Assembly: GCF_014195095.1 (NCBI RefSeq)
Contig: NZ_JACIBC010000002.1
Span: forward strand, 558,001-622,000
Source of the DNA: Rhizobium sp. BK602
GTDB taxonomy: Bacteria; Pseudomonadota; Alphaproteobacteria; Rhizobiales; Rhizobiaceae
DNA length: 64,000 nt
Reading direction: 5' to 3'
Shown here: piece after piece, positions 9,055 to 16,935 of the stretch
How positions within the stretch are numbered: the stretch's first letter is position 1
How the letters are laid out: each line of letters starts with the position of its first letter
The notes under the pieces: generated by a model
The model's database searches: none
Told to the model about the DNA's origin: nothing
What the model saw: only the letters and a program-made list of their open reading frames with translations
Program-made: the position numbers and the translations under genes

Positions 9055-10395
9055 TCATGCTTCCACCTCGTCCAGCCGCACCGGCGTCAATCCTGTACCG
9101 CCCGTAATGGAGCCGAGCCCGCCCAAAACCACAACCGGCCGCTCCGTCTTCATCGCGAACAATGTCGTCCCGACAATCGGCCTCGCCACGCGGCGTGCGC
9201 GCGCTTGTGCCACCATCGACGCCAACCGGCCGCTGGCGATCACCTTCGCCAGCCCGCCGTCGTGCTCGATGCCGGCAAAGATCTCCCAGGCTTTTTCCGC
9301 GAGCGCCTCGGTCAGCGCCTCGATGCCGCCGGCGCCGGCAGAGGGGTCGATGACATGATCGAGGTGGCTTTCGGCGATCAGGACGGTCTGCGTGTTGCGC
9401 GCCAGCCGCCGCGCCAACGGATCGGGAATGCCGTGGGTCAGGCTGTGCGGCAAGACCGAAATTTCGTCCGCGCCCCCTGTGCCGGCGGCGAAGACGGCGA
9501 TGGTATTGCGCAGGATGTTGGTTTCCGGGTCGAGCCGGGTTAGCATGCGGTAGCTCGTCTCCACGAGCAGATGCGGCGCCGGCGGAGTTGCAATGCCGCA
9601 GGCTTCGGCGATACGCGCGAAAATCAGGCGCGCGGCACGGACTTTCGCGGTGCTGACGAATTGGTTCTGATCTGCGGCGAGGCAGAGGCTCATGGCCTTG
9701 AGGACGGTTTCCGGCGCATGGCCTGCCGGTTCCAGCAGCCTTAGATGACCGACGAGCGAGGCCGCGACGACGGCGAGTTCCTGTGCTTCGGTGCCGCCGG
9801 CATTGTGCACGGCGCGGCCATCGGCATTGAGGATCGTGCCGACCGTTCCGGCACCATCCAGACGCTTGAAGCCGTCTGCGATCTCGCGAGCCGTCATCCC
9901 CGAGGCGAACAGATCGAGGCCGGCATGCAGCGTCGCGGGCTTCGAAGCGCGGCCAAGCGTTTCGGCAAAAGCCGGGGTAAAACCGTCCAGCCGCAGCGAG
10001 ATCGGCTTTCCGGCAAGCGCCGTGGTCAGTCGGGTCGCCAGCTCCTCCGCCCCCGCATCGATGCCGAGGCCGAAGGCGGAGGGACTGTTTTGGGAGATGA
10101 GATGGATGCCGCCAGCGCCATTGGCGAGATCGTCGCCAAGCTGCGCGAGGGCGCGGCCAATATCCGGGTCGTCCATGCGCTGGCTGACGGTCCAGGGAGC
10201 CTCGACATGGCGGCGCGGCAGCGGCGCGGCATCCCGGCGGCGGGCATGGAGTGGCTCGATGGCGACGCCGTCATCCGTGTGCGAGACCAGCGTTTCCTCG
10301 AAACCGGCGCCCTTCAGCGCCCGGTTCACCAGCTTCAGCCAGGTTTCGCGGCTCGCCGGCGCAAAGATTTTCGGATCGAGACTGTCGATATTCAT
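9055..10395 (-). CDS. mutA: Methylmalonyl-CoA mutase, small subunit
   Basis: From the ATG at 10395, preceded by GGAGG, the protein has 446 residues ([11 protein letters not shown]...). It resembles the mutase barrel (for example [21 protein letters not shown], which parallels large-subunit [17 protein letters not shown]), but it has no DxHxxG cobalamin motif. That is expected for the non-catalytic structural subunit of the heterodimer, though at 446 residues it is shorter than the roughly 620 of many small subunits because most of the cobalamin-like domain is missing. It is first in the mutA-scpA pair. The divergent neighbour is an L,D-transpeptidase gene. Confidence 0.85.
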   Translation of the reverse strand: MNIDSLDPKIFAPASRETWLKLVNRALKGAGFEETLVSHTDDGVAIEPLHARRRDAAPLPRRHVEAPWTVSQRMDDPDIGRALAQLGDDLANGAGGIHLISQNSPSAFGLGIDAGAEELATRLTTALAGKPISLRLDGFTPAFAETLGRASKPATLHAGLDLFASGMTAREIADGFKRLDGAGTVGTILNADGRAVHNAGGTEAQELAVVAASLVGHLRLLEPAGHAPETVLKAMSLCLAADQNQFVSTAKVRAARLIFARIAEACGIATPPAPHLLVETSYRMLTRLDPETNILRNTIAVFAAGTGGADEISVLPHSLTHGIPDPLARRLARNTQTVLIAESHLDHVIDPSAGAGGIEALTEALAEKAWEIFAGIEHDGGLAKVIASGRLASMVAQARARRVARPIVGTTLFAMKTERPVVVLGGLGSITGGTGLTPVRLDEVEA

Positions 10396-10550
10396 GCCAT
10401 CCTCCGTCTGGCACTGGTCTAGCCCAAGCTGGCGCAAGGGAAAACAGGAGTTTGCTGCGTCGGCGCAATATCTTCGCATCTGACGCCAGCTTCGCGCCAG
10501 CCGCGCGGGTCATGATGCGGCAGACCGATCCCTGTTCCAACTGGTTTCCG

Positions 10551-11357
10551 ATGATGGCCGTTCTTCTGTCCGTTTCCCGCCGCCTGCCTGCCGTTGCCGC
10601 TCTCGCCGTGCTGTCCGCCTGCAGCATCGTTCCCGATACGGGGGCGACCGATCCAGATCGGTTTGCGCAGGAGACCTCGCCGATCTTCTACCGGCCGGAG
10701 GGCATTGATCCGCAGAAGGTGCAGCGTCTGCCGGTGCAGCCGGTGCCGCAGTCGCGCGATCTGTTCCGCACGCAATTCCACCAGACCTACGGCCTGCCGA
10801 CCTTCAATCCGGTGCATCAGGCCATGTATGCCCAGACGAGTGAGGATGACTTCACCCTGCCGGCCATCCCCTACAAGCGCATCGATCCGCGCTTCCTGCG
10901 CCAGGAGGTGGATTACCGCACCAATGAGCGGCCAGGTACGATCGTCGTCGATACCCGCAATCATTATCTCTATTTCATCGAACCGGGCGGCCGCGCCATG
11001 CGCTACGGCGTCGGTCTCGGTGCTGCCGGTTATGCCTGGCATGGCAGGGGCGTCATCCAGTGGAAGCAGAAGTGGCCGCGCTGGACGCCGCCGGCGGAAA
11101 TGGTGGCGCGCGAGCCGCAGATCAGGCCGATCTCGGCCGAACGCGGCGGCATGAATCCGGGGCCGACCAATCCGCTCGGCGCGCGGGCGCTCTATATTTT
11201 CAAGGACGGCAAGGACACGCTTTATCGCGTCCACGGCACCCCCGATTGGCAGTCGATCGGCAAGGCGGCGTCATCGGGATGCGTGCGCATGCTGAACCAG
11301 GACGTGATCGATCTCTACAACCGGGTGCCCGAGAAAACGGAAATCGTCGTTTTATAA
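10551..11357 (+). CDS. L,D-transpeptidase (YkuD) lipoprotein, paralogue 1
   Basis: This is a 268-residue protein with a lipoprotein signal (AALAVLSAC, lipidation Cys24). Its C-terminal YkuD domain has the catalytic block HGTPDWQSIGKAASSGCVRM, in which His228 and Cys244 are the expected catalytic pair. L,D-transpeptidases make 3-3 peptidoglycan cross-links or attach proteins to peptidoglycan in the periplasm. ATGs at 10512 and 10515 are alternative starts; I chose 10551 because it gives a normal-length signal. The next gene is a clear paralogue sharing the unusual insertion RGVIQWKQKWPRW. Confidence 0.85.
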   Translation: MMAVLLSVSRRLPAVAALAVLSACSIVPDTGATDPDRFAQETSPIFYRPEGIDPQKVQRLPVQPVPQSRDLFRTQFHQTYGLPTFNPVHQAMYAQTSEDDFTLPAIPYKRIDPRFLRQEVDYRTNERPGTIVVDTRNHYLYFIEPGGRAMRYGVGLGAAGYAWHGRGVIQWKQKWPRWTPPAEMVAREPQIRPISAERGGMNPGPTNPLGARALYIFKDGKDTLYRVHGTPDWQSIGKAASSGCVRMLNQDVIDLYNRVPEKTEIVVL

Positions 11358-11519
11358 CGACAGTTTATAACAAATTTTCGTGATGTTGCATAAGTGCGAT
11401 AGCCGGGCCCGGTTGCGCTCTTTAGTTTTGCTCCTGTCTCTGCGAATCTCGTGGGAAGCCGAATCGGCTTTGTTTGTCATGGTTTCCCACTCCCTTCCAA
11501 CAGGAATGATGCTGTCGAC

Positions 11520-12260
11520 ATGAGCCTGCCTACTTCTTTCTCCCGACGAAATTTCCTCGCCTTTGCTGGTGTCGGCGCCGTTTCGACGCTCACCGGCTGC
11601 GCCTCCACGGTCGAAAGCGGCCCCGTCGTCAGCCCTGTGCAATACAGCGGCATGCCGGTTTCGCGTCCCTTCAGGACCTGGTTCTCCAGTTATGATGGCG
11701 AGCAGCCGGATCCGGCCGTGATCTATGCCGCCGTCGAGGATGGCGGTTTCCTGGTCCCGGCCGTTCCCTATCAGCAGATCGATCGGCGCTTCTATCGCCA
11801 GCGCGTCATCGATCCCACCGGCGAGGCACCCGGCACCGTCGTCGTCAATACCACCGAGCGCATGCTCTATGTCACCGAGCCGGGTGGCTCGGCGATGCGT
11901 TACGGCATCGGCGTCGGCCGCGAAGGCTTTGCCTGGCAGGGCCGTGGCGTCATCCAGTGGCGCAAGAAATGGCCGCGTTGGAACCCGCCGGACGAAATGG
12001 TCGCCCGCCAGCCGGAACTCGTCAAATATTCCATCGCCAATGGCGGCATGGATCCGGGCCTGAAGAACCCGCTCGGCGCGCGCGCCCTCTATATTTTCGA
12101 GGACAAGCAGGATTCGCTTTATCGCCTGCATGGCAATCCGGATTGGCGCTCGATCGGCAAGGCCGTGTCTTCCGGCTGCGTGCGTCTGCTGAACCAGGAC
12201 GTCATCGATCTCTACGACCGCGTGCCGGAGCGCGCGCCGATCCTGGTGACGCAGGCATAA
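11520..12260 (+). CDS. L,D-transpeptidase (YkuD) TAT lipoprotein, paralogue 2
   Basis: This is a 246-residue paralogue of the preceding gene. The N-terminus SFSRRNFLAFAG is a twin-arginine motif and TLTGC gives a lipidation Cys27, so export as a folded TAT lipoprotein is likely, unlike paralogue 1, which has an ordinary Sec-type lipoprotein signal. The YkuD core has His204 and Cys220 in HGNPDWRSIGKAVSSGCVRL. An upstream ATG at 11451 would bury the signal, so I start at 11520. The 162-bp gap to paralogue 1 suggests its own promoter. Confidence 0.87.
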   Translation: MSLPTSFSRRNFLAFAGVGAVSTLTGCASTVESGPVVSPVQYSGMPVSRPFRTWFSSYDGEQPDPAVIYAAVEDGGFLVPAVPYQQIDRRFYRQRVIDPTGEAPGTVVVNTTERMLYVTEPGGSAMRYGIGVGREGFAWQGRGVIQWRKKWPRWNPPDEMVARQPELVKYSIANGGMDPGLKNPLGARALYIFEDKQDSLYRLHGNPDWRSIGKAVSSGCVRLLNQDVIDLYDRVPERAPILVTQA

Positions 12261-12297
12261 GCTTGGATAATGTTTCGATGGGTTCGATTTGACGGCT

Positions 12298-12759
12298 TTA
12301 CTCGGCCGTCAAATTCGATCTCAGGCGTTGCAGCCGGTCGCGCAGGCCGGCCATTTCTTCCATGTCGCAGCCAGTGGCGTCGCCGATGGCGCTCATGATC
12401 GTATTGATCTGGCATTTCATGCCGGCGCCCTTTTCCGTCAAGGACACGATAACCTGACGTTCGTCCTTCGGATCGCGGACGCGGCCGATTAGGCCGGCCT
12501 GTTCCAGGCGCTTCAACAGCGGCGATAGCGTGCCCGAATCGAGATCGAGCTGCTCGCCGATGATCTTGACCGGCTGGCAGCCTTTTTCCCATAGCACCAG
12601 CATGACCAGATATTGTGGATAGGTCAGGCCGACGCGGTCGAGGATCGGCTTGTAAGCGCGGTTGAAGGCATGCGCGGTGGCATAGACGGCAAAACAAAGC
12701 TGCCGGTCCAGCCGCTTTTCCTCGTCGGGAATGTCTCGTCCTTCCACCTTGTCTGTCAT
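12298..12759 (-). CDS. ohrR: OhrR, MarR-family organic peroxide sensor and repressor
   Basis: This 153-residue MarR-family winged-helix protein has the sensing cysteine Cys22 in the conserved context LDRQLCFAVY. A further Cys131 near the C-terminus (GDATGCDM) matches the position used for disulfide formation in two-cysteine OhrR proteins. The DNA-binding region is LDLDSGTLSPLLKRLE with wing RDPKDERQ. Organic hydroperoxides oxidise Cys22 and release the protein from DNA. It is divergent from ohr, with a strong inverted repeat between them. Confidence 0.92.
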   Translation of the reverse strand: MTDKVEGRDIPDEEKRLDRQLCFAVYATAHAFNRAYKPILDRVGLTYPQYLVMLVLWEKGCQPVKIIGEQLDLDSGTLSPLLKRLEQAGLIGRVRDPKDERQVIVSLTEKGAGMKCQINTIMSAIGDATGCDMEEMAGLRDRLQRLRSNLTAE

Positions 12760-12827
12760 CGCTGCTCCGCCATTTTCTTATTAGTCCCATTGTCACAGGT
12801 TCATTTTCCAAAATCAAACTGCAAAAA

Positions 12828-12860
12828 TATATTGTGCACGACTAAATCGTGCTATATATA
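12828..12860. promoter_or_regulatory. Probable OhrR operator between ohrR and ohr
   Basis: A perfect inverted repeat GCACGA-CTAAA-TCGTGC spans 12836-12852, and the dyad extends into AT-rich arms on both sides. It lies 39 bp before the ohr start codon and 76 bp from ohrR, where one bound OhrR dimer could control both genes. Assignment to OhrR is inference from position and from the family's habit of autoregulation. Confidence 0.7.
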
Positions 12861-12891
12861 AAATCCATCCAACCCGCAAAGGAGAACTGAC

Positions 12892-13314
12892 ATGCCCATT
12901 CTCTACACCACCAAAGCTTCCGCCACCGGCGGCCGCGCTGGCCGCGCCGTTTCCGAAAACGGCGTTCTCGACGTCACGCTGACCGTACCCAAGGAGCTTG
13001 GTGGCGATGGCGCCACGGGCACCAATCCGGAGCAGCTTTTCGCTGCCGGCTATTCCGCCTGCTTCTTGGGTGCGCTGAAATTTGTCGCCGGCCAGCAGAA
13101 GGTCAAGATTCCGGAAGACGCCAAGGTGACGGCGACGGTCGGCATCGGTCCGCGTGAAGATGGCGGCGGTTTCGGCATCGACGTGGCTCTGTCTGTTCAC
13201 ATTCCGGGCCTGGACAAGGCCGAGGCTGAAAAGCTCGCCGCTGCCGCCCATATCGTATGCCCTTACAGCCATGCCCTGCGCACCTCGACGGAAGTGCCGG
13301 TCACGGTTGTCTGA
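12892..13314 (+). CDS. ohr: Ohr, organic hydroperoxide reductase
   Basis: This 140-residue OsmC/Ohr-family peroxiredoxin has the two active cysteines Cys57 (AGYSACFLGAL) and Cys123 (IVCPYSHA). Glu47 (NPEQLF) and Arg18 are well placed to activate the peroxidatic Cys. It reduces fatty-acid and other organic hydroperoxides using lipoylated protein partners. A strong AAAGGAGA Shine-Dalgarno precedes the ATG. A rho-independent terminator follows at 13361. Confidence 0.95.
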   Translation: MPILYTTKASATGGRAGRAVSENGVLDVTLTVPKELGGDGATGTNPEQLFAAGYSACFLGALKFVAGQQKVKIPEDAKVTATVGIGPREDGGGFGIDVALSVHIPGLDKAEAEKLAAAAHIVCPYSHALRTSTEVPVTVV

Positions 13315-13360
13315 GAATAGGCTCTCCCTTCGTCCCAAACAGACGGAGCGGACGGTACAC

Positions 13361-13402
13361 AAAAGAGGCGACACGCTTTTCGGCGTTCCGCCTCTTTTTC
13401 TT
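13361..13402 (+). terminator. Rho-independent terminator after ohr
   Basis: Arms AAAAGAGGCG (13361-13370) and CGCCTCTTTT (13389-13398) pair perfectly and are followed by further T residues. This separates ohr from the toxin-antitoxin pair that starts 40 bp later. The A-rich left arm means it could also work in the other direction. Confidence 0.8.
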
Positions 13403-13424
13403 TTGCAAGAAAGTTGCTATATAT

Positions 13425-13436
13425 TTTCCTAGGAAA
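13425..13436. promoter_or_regulatory. Palindrome overlapping the antitoxin ribosome binding site
   Basis: The perfect 12-bp palindrome TTTCCTAGGAAA ends 4 bases before the antitoxin ATG and includes the AGGAAAGG Shine-Dalgarno. Xre-type antitoxins usually repress their own operon, so this is a good candidate autoregulatory operator. The AT-rich TTGCTATATATT just upstream could hold the -10 region. Function is inferred. Confidence 0.5.
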
Positions 13437-13440
13437 GGAT

Positions 13441-13830
13441 ATGGCCATGGCAAATGCTCAAGCGATAGGTCGTGCAAATCCTGGCGAGGCTCTGGTCATC
13501 ACCAAGGCGGTGGTGAGCGCGGCGGAGCGGCTGGGCCTGAATGCGCGCATGCTGGCCGCCGTCATCGGCGTCTCGGAGGCGACGGTGTCGCGCATGAAGC
13601 GACAGGATCACCTCCTGGAGCGCAACAGCAAGCCGTTCGAGCTCGCCGTGCTCTTCGTGCGCCTCTTCCGTTCACTCGATGCCATCGTCGGTGGCGACGA
13701 GACAGTGGCGCGGCAATGGCTGCGCAACGCCAATCTCGCCTTCGGCGCGCCGCCGCTCGAAAAGATCACGTCCATTTCCGGATTGACCGATGTCCTTGCC
13801 TATCTGGACGCCCGCCGCGCTCTCGTCTGA
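13441..13830 (+). CDS. Xre/MbcA/ParS-type antitoxin of a RES-Xre module
   Basis: This 129-residue protein has a helix-turn-helix (LNARMLAAVIGVSEATVSRMKR, split across about residues 33-54). Its C-terminal toxin-binding part, with AVLFVRLFRSLDAIVGGDE and ARQWLRNANLAFGAPPLE, is the MbcA/ParS/Xre signature. The ATG at 13441 follows AGGAAAGG. The 3' end overlaps the toxin start by 41 bp, so the pair is translationally coupled. The antitoxin would neutralise the RES toxin and repress the operon. Confidence 0.88.
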   Translation: MAMANAQAIGRANPGEALVITKAVVSAAERLGLNARMLAAVIGVSEATVSRMKRQDHLLERNSKPFELAVLFVRLFRSLDAIVGGDETVARQWLRNANLAFGAPPLEKITSISGLTDVLAYLDARRALV

Positions 13831-14554
13831 GGCTCGGCCGCTCTCGGGCCGTTACTGGCGGCTGGTGGAGGCGCAGCATCAGGTCTCCACATTGAAGCTG
13901 GTCGATACGCTGGAAGAGCAGGCGCTTCTCGAGGATCTGCTGGAGGAGAGCAAGCCGGTTTTGCCGCCGGAATGCGCCGGTCTCGACTATCTGCTTGCCA
14001 CGCCTTTTCGCTATGGCGCGGTCTATCCCCATGGTTCGCGCTTTCGCCGTGCCGGGCGCACGCTCGGCGTCTTCTATGCCTCCGAACGGGTGGAAACGGC
14101 GCTGGCGGAAATGAGCTTCTACCGGCTTCTTTTCTTCAGCGATTCTCCCGAGACGCCGCTGCCCGCCAACGCGGCCGAATATACCGCCTTCGCCGCCGCG
14201 ATCGCCACCGGCCGCGCCATCGACCTGACGCGGCAGCCGTTGGCGCGCGACGGCGAAGCCTGGAGCGATCCCGTCAGCTACGAAGCCTGCCAGTCGCTGG
14301 CCGATGCCGCGCGGGCAGGGGAGGTGGAGGCGATCCTCTACCGATCCGTCCGCGACCCCAAAGGCGGCAGGAACATCGCGCTGCTGACCGCCCGCGCCTT
14401 CTCGGAACGCGAACCCGTCGAGCGCCAGACATGGCGCATCCGTCTGTCGCCGGCCGGCGTGCAGGCGCTCTGCGATTTTCCGAAAAGCCGTATTGGTTTC
14501 GCGCGTACCGATTTCGAGGGCGATCCGCGCATCGCATATGGTGAGGGATCTTAG
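13790..14554 (+). CDS. RES-domain toxin of a RES-Xre module
   Basis: This 254-residue RES-domain protein shows the Arg-Glu-Ser signature in order: GRYWRLV near the N-terminus, GVFYASERVETALAEMSFYR in the middle, and the Ser in ILYRSVRDPKGGRNIALL. RES toxins are ADP-ribosyl-transferase-like enzymes that deplete NAD+ or modify PRPP synthetase. The start at 13790 lies inside the antitoxin gene. No frameshift is seen, so the toxin looks intact. Confidence 0.88.
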   Translation: MSLPIWTPAALSSEARPLSGRYWRLVEAQHQVSTLKLVDTLEEQALLEDLLEESKPVLPPECAGLDYLLATPFRYGAVYPHGSRFRRAGRTLGVFYASERVETALAEMSFYRLLFFSDSPETPLPANAAEYTAFAAAIATGRAIDLTRQPLARDGEAWSDPVSYEACQSLADAARAGEVEAILYRSVRDPKGGRNIALLTARAFSEREPVERQTWRIRLSPAGVQALCDFPKSRIGFARTDFEGDPRIAYGEGS

Positions 14555-14637
14555 AGCAGCGAAGCGCGCTTCGGGCGATCAGGATTCGTGCTGAGACCTT
14601 ACCATGGCCTCGAAGCAGCCTGGTCGGAGCCGCACAT

Positions 14638-14743
14638 CTAGAGCATTTCCGCTTTTCTCCGAATTGCGAAAACGCTCTATCTCTTTGTTGTTACGCAATT
14701 CCGGACGGAAAACCGCTGCGTACTTTTCCTGGAGTTGCTCTAG
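14638..14743 (+). repeat. Dispersed two-hairpin repeat, copy A
   Basis: The first hairpin pairs TAGAGCATTTCCGC with GCGAAAACGCTCTA (12 of 14 positions). After the linker TATCTCTTTGTTG comes the conserved core, in which GCAATTCC pairs with GGAGTTGC (one G-T pair) around GGACGGAAAACCGCTGCG. The terminal CTAG (14740-14743) contains the stop codon of the minus-strand DUF3455 gene. The 83 bp between the RES toxin and this repeat hold nothing I can identify. Five more copies occur in the window. Confidence 0.8.
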
Positions 14744-15270
14744 CGCAAGAAGGCGTAGTCTGCCGAATAGGGTTCCGCGCGCAGCTCGCCCGCCTTCGGG
14801 CATCCGCCCTTCAGGACGCCGCCATGCGTGTTCAGGCGCAGCACCAGTTTCGCATCCTTGAGGGTGCCGTCTCCACGATGGTCGACGACGTCAAGCTTCA
14901 GCAAGGCTATGTCATCGGGCGTGGCACCAGGCGCCGTGGCCGATTGCTTGCCTTTGACCATGCTGCCATCGCTAAGTTCCCAGCTGGGGCCGGCATAGTG
15001 ACGGCCTATCGTCCCGCCATCCTTGGTGAGCGTGGCGATGGGTTCGCGAAAAGTCCAGCTTGTCGCGCCGCCGGCATCTGCCTTGCATTCGTAAATCTGG
15101 GCTCCGGTGGCGTGAGCGATCAAAATGGCAGGATGATCGGCCACAGCAAAGGCCGCCGGCGCGTCCACCAGCTCGCTTTGCTGTGCGGCGGATGCGCCGG
15201 AAAGGCAGCCGAGCAGCAGCGCCGGGATCGCACAGGCGATGACCTGGAGGCAGGGGATGCGTTTTGCCAT
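14740..15270 (-). CDS. DUF3455 family exported protein
   Basis: This is a 176-residue protein with an N-terminal hydrophobic signal (CAIPALLLGCLSGASA). A lipobox-like LLGC at residue 21 makes it either a lipoprotein or a cleaved secreted protein. The mature part matches DUF3455: GAQIYECKADA, a W-x-F-x-E-P block, GTIGRHYAGPSWELSDGS and DIALLKLDVVDH. Function is unknown. The final codon CGC is followed by a TAG that belongs to the end of repeat copy A, and copy B lies 165 bp upstream of its start, so the gene is bracketed by two direct copies. Confidence 0.8.
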   Translation of the reverse strand: MAKRIPCLQVIACAIPALLLGCLSGASAAQQSELVDAPAAFAVADHPAILIAHATGAQIYECKADAGGATSWTFREPIATLTKDGGTIGRHYAGPSWELSDGSMVKGKQSATAPGATPDDIALLKLDVVDHRGDGTLKDAKLVLRLNTHGGVLKGGCPKAGELRAEPYSADYAFLR

Positions 15271-15435
15271 TCTTCATTCTCCTCGGCTGGGATTCCGTCG
15301 CCGATGTAGCACCGATATCTGTCGTCCGCCACGGGTTAGGCACGGCTTCACGTCTTTGTGCAACGGACATGCCATCGTCGTGCAATCAGTCGTTCGCAGC
15401 ATGGCCGGCACCGTTTCGACCGCACGCGACGCCCT

Positions 15436-15538
15436 AAGAGCATTCCCGCTTTTCTTCGAATTGCAAGATGCTCTATCCCTTTGTTTTTATGCAATTCCGG
15501 ACGAAAACCGCTATGCGCTTTTCCTGGAATTGCTCTAG
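15436..15538 (+). repeat. Dispersed two-hairpin repeat, copy B
   Basis: The first hairpin pairs AGAGCAT with ATGCTCT. The core then has GCAATTCC pairing exactly with GGAATTGC around GGACGAAAACCGCTATGCG. The end TCTAG supplies the TAG stop (15535-15537) of the minus-strand MarR gene. The remaining 165 bp up to the DUF3455 start are unique and probably carry its promoter. Confidence 0.8.
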
Positions 15539-15981
15539 GTCAGAGCCAGCAAGTCCCGCCGCAGCCGGTCGGCATCGCCGTCGGGCAAGCGTTCCTCCAC
15601 CTCCGCATGTGTCCGCTCCCAGATCGGCACCGCCGCAGCCAGCACGGTCTTGCCAGATGGCGTCAGGCTCAGCAGCCGCGCCCGGCGATCCCTCGGATTG
15701 GGAAGGATCTCGACCCAGCCCCGCCGCTGCAGCGGCTTTAAGGCGGCTGTCAGCGTCGTCTGGTCTATTGCCAGCAGATTGGCGACCGGCCCCATGGGGG
15801 CGGGCTGCGGCCGGTTCAAAGACATCATCAGCGAAAACTGGCTGTTGGTGAGCCCAAGCGGCCTCAGTGCCTGATCGAAGCGCCGCGCCAAGGCACGGGC
15901 GGCACGCTGTACATGCAGGCAAAGGCAGGTATCGCGCACCAGAAGCGTTGTTTCAAAAGGGATTTCAAGCATGTTTGACAT
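15535..15981 (-). CDS. MarR-family transcriptional regulator
   Basis: This 148-residue winged-helix protein has the recognition region LAIDQTTLTAALKPLQRRG and wing PNPRDRRARLLSLT. Two cysteines near the N-terminus (RDTCLCLH, residues 19 and 21) could be redox-sensitive; that is speculation. It is divergent from the DUF899 gene, the likely target. A second ATG 9 bases in (MLEIPF) is possible. Its stop codon is the last part of repeat copy B. Confidence 0.82.
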   Translation of the reverse strand: MSNMLEIPFETTLLVRDTCLCLHVQRAARALARRFDQALRPLGLTNSQFSLMMSLNRPQPAPMGPVANLLAIDQTTLTAALKPLQRRGWVEILPNPRDRRARLLSLTPSGKTVLAAAVPIWERTHAEVEERLPDGDADRLRRDLLALT

Positions 15982-15992
15982 GATTCATTAAT

Positions 15993-16004
15993 ATTGATAT
16001 CAAT
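15993..16004. promoter_or_regulatory. Palindrome between marR-like gene and DUF899 gene
   Basis: A perfect 12-bp palindrome ATTGATATCAAT lies in the 70-bp divergent spacer. It is flanked by TTGACA (15975-15980) and TGTCAA (16010-16015). This is the normal place and form for a MarR-dimer operator controlling both genes. Which protein binds it is inferred. Confidence 0.5.
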
Positions 16005-16051
16005 GTATTTGTCAAGATTTGGAACAAGCGGACACCGGAGGAGGGTGGACA

Positions 16052-16777
16052 ATGAACCAGGTCGTTTCCCGAGAGGCGTGGCTGGAGGCTCGCCGCGCGT
16101 TGCTTGCCAGGGAAAAGGAGGCGACGCATTTGCGCGACAGCGTCAATGCCGAGCGCCTGGCCTTGCCCTGGGTCAAGGTCGACAAATCCTACATGTTCGA
16201 TACGCCGGCGGGCAAAAGATCGCTTGCCGATCTCTTCGACGGGCGCAGCCAGCTGCTCGTCTATCATTTCATGCTCGGTCCCGATTGGGAGGCCGGCTGC
16301 CCCGGCTGCTCCTTCGTCGCCGATCATTTCGACGCAACCTTGCCGCATCTCAATCATCACGACGTCACGCTGGTCGCCGTGTCCCGCGCGCCGATCGACA
16401 AGGTGGAAGCCTACAAAAGGCGCATGGGCTGGAACTTCCCCTGGGTGTCGTCCTTCGGTAGCGACTTCAATTTCGACTATCACGTCTCCTTCACTAGGGA
16501 TCAGCTTGCCGGCGAGACGATATTCTACAATTTCAATGCCATGGACCCGTCCGATGGCCATGACGAGCTGCCGGGTCTCAGCGCTTTCCAGAAGGATGAG
16601 GCGGGCAATATCTTCCATACCTATTCCAGCTATACCCGCGGGTTGGAAGAATTCATCGGCACGCTGATGATCCTCGATCGCGCGCCCAAGGGGCGGAACG
16701 AAAACAGCACCATGGATTTCGTGCGTCGCCACGACGAATACGAAGAAATCCCCAAGGCGCAGTCCTGCTGTCACTGA
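16052..16777 (+). CDS. DUF899 family thioredoxin-like protein
   Basis: The protein has 241 residues from the ATG at 16052, which follows GGAGGGTGG. DUF899 proteins have a thioredoxin-like fold. Here the redox motif is GCPGCSF (about residues 82-88), preceded by LLVYHFMLGPDWE and followed by LVAVSRAPIDKVEAYK. The C-terminus ends SCCH. The role is unproven; a dithiol oxidoreductase in the cytoplasm is the plain reading. It is divergent from a MarR regulator that likely controls it. Confidence 0.8.
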   Translation: MNQVVSREAWLEARRALLAREKEATHLRDSVNAERLALPWVKVDKSYMFDTPAGKRSLADLFDGRSQLLVYHFMLGPDWEAGCPGCSFVADHFDATLPHLNHHDVTLVAVSRAPIDKVEAYKRRMGWNFPWVSSFGSDFNFDYHVSFTRDQLAGETIFYNFNAMDPSDGHDELPGLSAFQKDEAGNIFHTYSSYTRGLEEFIGTLMILDRAPKGRNENSTMDFVRRHDEYEEIPKAQSCCH

Positions 16778-16935
16778 GCTGTGAGGCGGCCTGTGTAAGA
16801 TCCCGGCGGCATGCCGCCGGGAACAAAGATGCGAAACGCCATGTTTAGGATGCAGTGAAGTTCGGTCGTGCCGACCGGCTGGGGCCGCTGGCGGGCCGGG
16901 TAGGTCATATCATCAAGACAATAGGGAGTGAGACA

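Noticed and set aside
9055..10395. mutA as a truncated or broken gene because it lacks the cobalamin motif
   Set aside because: The small subunit of heterodimeric methylmalonyl-CoA mutase normally has no working B12 site, the frame is intact, and the catalytic subunit follows in the same operon.
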